Origin: Rusavskia elegans
Taxonomy: Eukaryota > Ascomycota > Lecanoromycetes > Teloschistales > Teloschistaceae
Assembly (NCBI GenBank): GCA_011316305.1
Contig: SAUG01000039.1
Location: 62,001 to 126,000, forward strand
Direction of reading: 5' to 3'
Length of the DNA stretch: 64,000 nucleotides
The number at the start of each line of letters is the position of its first letter. Position 1 is the first letter of the stretch. This document shows, piece by piece, positions 60,779-64,000 of this stretch. A program made the translations under genes and the position numbers. Below the pieces are notes generated by a model. The model was not told the origin of the DNA. It did no database searches and saw nothing but the letters and a program-made list of their open reading frames with translations.

Positions 60779-61200
60779 TCATTCAGGTCGCAGGCGAAAT
60801 CGCTGTCCAAGTGCATTGATCCAGCGTGGCGGCCACCAAGGTGGAATTGCAACAGCCTTCGTTGGGTCGTTGATCCTCTTTTGCTGACCCGTACGGAAAG
60901 CTAGGAGAGGAGTAGATTTCTCCGTCTGCCCTGAAAGTCTTCCCCCAGGATGCAGCGTACAGTCAAGCACCACGATGCGATCATATCGCCTCAGTACAAG
61001 ACGTACAGCGCCCTTAACGCCTTCACCGCTCGTTCCCAACCGTTGAATGGCTGTCTCGACGTTTCACGGCATCGAAAAACCGCTTACCTTATCGTTTGGA
61101 TATTCGGCGTCGAGCTTAAAAGCACATGCGAAATTGCCCTGGGATCTCAAGACGCCTTATAGGAGGCCGTTGCCCATGGAGGTCTAAATTGTGGTTAGAA
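60779..61200 (-). CDS. Hypothetical protein, C-terminal exons (tentative)
   Basis: The minus strand reads LRSQGNFACAFKLDAEYPNDK up to a GTAAGC donor near 61093. The next piece begins around 61057 with GTSGEGVKGAVRLVLRRYDR, followed by IVVLDCTLHPGG and a basic tail ending at 60779. Both pieces look protein-like, but a 37-nt intron between them would be unusually short and does not keep the second frame, so the join is unresolved. No family recognised. Confidence 0.3.
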
Positions 61201-61561
61201 GTAACGCTGGAAGGGATGTGGCATTGTGGTACGAGCTTTTTACTGCTTCGCAGGTTATCAGGTCCATGCGCTTGGTACGCACTCTTTTTGGCCCGAGAAG
61301 AGAAAGCTGAAATCCAACCATGGCGATTAGGAGTTAAGGGCACTTGACGATTGAGGTTCGTGAGGTACAAGCGGTGTCTCCAGTGGTTAATCGTTCTCCC
61401 ATCAGACATTGAAGGAAAAGATTATACCTGGAGAACGTCTGAGGATGAAGTCTCCATCGCAGGTAAGTCATTGTAAAAAGACTGTGTCCTTCCGGGGATA
61501 AGACAATTCAGCAATCTCATCAAAGGCGGAAACCATTCAATGTTCGTCCCGTAGGCAACCA
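61201..61561. other. Intergenic or unresolved 5' part
   Basis: No open frame with recognisable content. A minus-strand frame (to 61409) is Arg/His/Ser-rich and motif-free. It should include the 3' UTR of ENP2. Confidence 0.35.
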
Positions 61562-63828
61562 TCATAGATTCCTGAAGACATTCCCACTTGCACTCCTCCT
61601 TCCCTCCTTCTTTTTCCGTACCTCCCGCCCCTCCCCATCTCTCGCCCCCTTGCCTTTCCCCTTCCCCTTCCTCTCCGGCGCAAACGTGATTTCCCTCTCC
61701 CCAACGACCGCTCCGGTAGAGGGTCTCGAGACCTTGACACGTTCCGCGCGATCGCCGAACGTGCGGTCCTTCGCCCGCTGCGGTGCCCTTGACGATGAAA
61801 CCCGAATCTGAGGTTGCGATTGCTGAGACCGATGACCTGATTTTCGATACGTAGAGGAAGAGATACGTCCAACGTTCTTCGACTTCGCTTGTACCTCCTC
61901 CTCTTCATCAGAAATCGAGGTCTCGTCATCCGAGTTTCGTACTTTCTCAAGTGCTTCCTCTTCGACGGCCGTGAGCTTTCGTTCCGGTCCATCGTCATCC
62001 TGGACCGTAGGTTTAGTGTTTGGGTTTAGCATCTGGAATTCCCTACTCGTCTCATCGATAGCGTAATTGGGATCCTGGAAGAGTTTCGCGAATCGTGGGT
62101 CGGTGAGCAGACCGCCATTTTCCTTCTCCAGTGCCCGCTCATCACTCTGTACACCGTTGACAACCTCATCATCACCGCCTTTCTCCAGGACGCGCTTGGC
62201 TTTTCTCCGGTCTTCCTTCTCCTGCCTTTCCAACAACTTTTCTGCAAGCCGCTTGTTGACCTTGACGGCGACCTTTTTGTTGCCACGGATGCGACTTTCG
62301 CGTTCACTGTCAATCTTCTCCTTGATGCGTTTACTACGCTCCTCCTCCCACACATAGGGGTCCGCGATAAGCCGGGCCTCTTCGTACAGACGTTGAGCCA
62401 CGAAATACCCATGCATGTACGGCCGTAGCAAACTCGTGGTGCCGATGAGATGAGAAAGATTCAGCGTTTCCAGTTGCTGCGGGGTAAGGAACTTGTGGTT
62501 ATCGTACACCTCGCCCACCTTCTGGCTTGCGTACGCGTTCGGATCATTGAGGTCTTCGGCCATTTCCTCCACCACGTTGTCGAGGAATGAACACCACCGG
62601 GGCGCTGGGCCAAGTTGGGGGATGAAGAAAGAGTGTTGTTGGCGTCCTTCGTTGGCTGTAAGCAGCATGCCGGAGTCCTTGCACCATGCGACGCAATTGA
62701 TGTCGACGGCTGGTTCGACGGATGTCCATGGTGAACCGTCTTGTGCCTCCCAAATCTTGATGATTCGTTTATCAGATGATAGAATCTTGGATTCGGTGGA
62801 CTGTGAACGAGCCGAGGTGGCTGAGTTAAGGTACATTACAGTGTGGACGGGGTAGCCAAAGCCTTGGTCTTTCTTGAGCAGGGGCTTGGGGGACCGAAGA
62901 TCGTAAAGATGTATCAGGCCGGAGGAAGAGCCCGTAGCCAGTCCAAGACCCGAGGGGTCAAAGTCCAATGCTGTTATCTCCTGTCGGCCGTCGATTGCGT
63001 CCGCTTGTGTCACAGCTTGCAGGACAGCCAGCCTTCCTCGGGCTCTGGGGTCGCAAAACTCGACAGTGCCAATCGAGGTACCGAATGCCAGAAGGTTGTG
63101 CGAGCCCTCTGCAACAGCAGCAGTATTGACAGCCCCGGTGCTGATTCCCCCTTGCAGCGCACCGCCACCAGCAGAAGTGAGATCGTCGCCGCCGACATCA
63201 ATCTCGTATGCCTTCATAAAGCGGCCAAGATCCAGGTTGTATCGATAAACTTCGCCATTGCCGTGCTCGTTGACGCCGACGGCTGGGACGATGACCTCAG
63301 CAGCCCGACGATCATACTTTAGATCCCGACCGTATCGAGGCAGGCGAGTAGTGTGGAATAAACCTGAAGGGGTGTGGATTTGGAGGGATCGATCGGTTTG
63401 CAAGTGGATTGACTTGGTGTGATCAGAAGAGAGGAGGATGAAGGTGGTGTTGAGTGAGGTGGTATGGCGAGCATAAGACAAGGACAGATGTGGCAGGTAA
63501 TGTGTATGAATCTGAGGTTTATATGTACCTGGCAGCAGGTATCAGCCTTGGTGTATGGCGATGTTTGTGCAGTGGAACAGCGGGGGCGAGATGCGTACAG
63601 GATGAGCGCACCTGTACTCATGACCCAATCACCGTCTTCCGATACTCGGATACATTGACTGGCTTCCTCGAACTCGAAATCTTGAAGGAGCTCGACGCGG
63701 TTGGCATAATCGGCATCATTCTTGAGACTTCGTTTCCGCTTTCGTGCGAGCCATTCTGGCAAGGGTCGAGCTGTTGAAGAGCCGGAAATGGTATACACGG
63801 GGACAGCGCCATGATTGATGAGCTTCAT
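61562..63828 (-). CDS. ENP2: Ribosome biogenesis protein ENP2 / NOL10
   Basis: Two exons, 63612-63828 and 61562-63528, with an 83-nt intron (phase 1) joining ...VMSTG to TYKPQIHTHYLPHLSL; 727 residues against about 690-710 in yeast and human. The N-terminus MKLINHGAVPVYTISG and EWLARKRKRSLKND are characteristic. A WD40-type propeller follows (ITALDFDPSGLGLATGSSSG, then IHLYDLRSPKPL, SSDKRIIKIWEAQDG, INCVAWCKDSGMLLTANEG). Then comes the NUC153-type segment LLTDPRFAKLFQDPNYAIDE and a long acidic or basic coiled-coil tail ending KKKEGRRSASGNVFRNL. ENP2 acts in the nucleolus in the small-subunit processome, in 18S rRNA maturation. Single essential-type housekeeping gene; the reading frame is intact. 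Confidence 0.93.
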
Positions 63829-64000
63829 GGTAGGAGTATTATCAAGCTCCAGATGACGCTGTAGTGAGGACCAGGACAGCCATCGTAGGGTGAATGTTTT
63901 AGTTCAGCGACGACTCCGAAGAAAAAAATACAAATTCTTCCAAGAGCCTCGGCCGCCAAGAGAAAACGTCAGCCGATCTGCATGCCAAGACTGCCCTGCA
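63829..64000. other. 5' flank of ENP2
   Basis: No open frame continues past the ATG at 63828. The stretch holds the presumed leader and promoter of ENP2. No clear TATA element is seen. Confidence 0.4.

Noticed and set aside
62026..62412. Minus-strand 128-codon ORF and plus-strand ORFs within ENP2
   Set aside because: Alternative-frame shadows of ENP2, a strongly recognised gene.
1..64000. Telomere or rDNA proximity
   Set aside because: No TTAGGG arrays and no rRNA sequence were seen. AT-richness is explained by RIP-mutated transposons.

Overview
The window is nuclear DNA of a filamentous ascomycete (Pezizomycotina; a Dothideomycete is my best guess, but the class is not proven). Supporting signs are 47-83 nt introns with GT/AG ends, fungal families (ENP2, DUF6594, F-box, 2EXR/DUF7730-like, AYR1-like SDR), and AT-rich blocks with the signature of repeat-induced point mutation (RIP). 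In those blocks CpA and TpG are almost absent, TpA is in excess and CpG is kept.

There are two compartments with sharp edges. Gene islands of balanced composition lie at about 3.36-14.93 kb and 50.3-64.0 kb. Gene-free AT-rich blocks lie at 1-3.36 kb and 14.93-50.3 kb. The large block is a graveyard of nested transposons. It holds (a) a Ty3/Gypsy chromovirus at 45685-49650 with 409-bp LTRs and a TTTAC target duplication, carrying protease-to-chromodomain but no gag; (b) an element with the same LTRs at 20029-23398, target duplication ATATT, carrying gag with a CCHC knuckle but no recognisable RT or integrase, plus the 3' end of a sister copy at 1-1861; (c) a Ty1/Copia element at 23400-29608 with 350-bp LTRs, plus a solo LTR with ATTTC duplication and rearranged fragments; (d) tRNA-related SINE-like units at 1862-2309 and 32661-33372, the latter with a ~15-bp target duplication; (e) terminal-inverted-repeat MITE-like copies; (f) other Gypsy and Copia fragments; (g) a ~205-226 bp tandem array at 35.6-36.45 kb; (h) one unmutated 200-bp solo-LTR-like island. 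Insertion order can be read at several places.

The left island has a short-chain dehydrogenase broken by two compensating indels, an F-box-like remnant, a proline-rich hypothetical gene, a secreted hypothetical protein with one indel, a small membrane protein, and two paralogous retropepsin-like loci, one intact-looking and one degenerate. The right island has another retropepsin-like gene, a DUF6594 membrane protein, a 2EXR/DUF7730-like protein, a large F-box protein, a small Cys/His-rich protein and the ribosome-biogenesis gene ENP2/NOL10, the one clear housekeeping gene. Single-base indels in short homopolymers recur in the left island, which points to either assembly error or gene decay beside heterochromatin. 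I see no operon-like or biosynthetic-cluster logic. Most genes are accessory, and the unusual content is the retroelement architecture.
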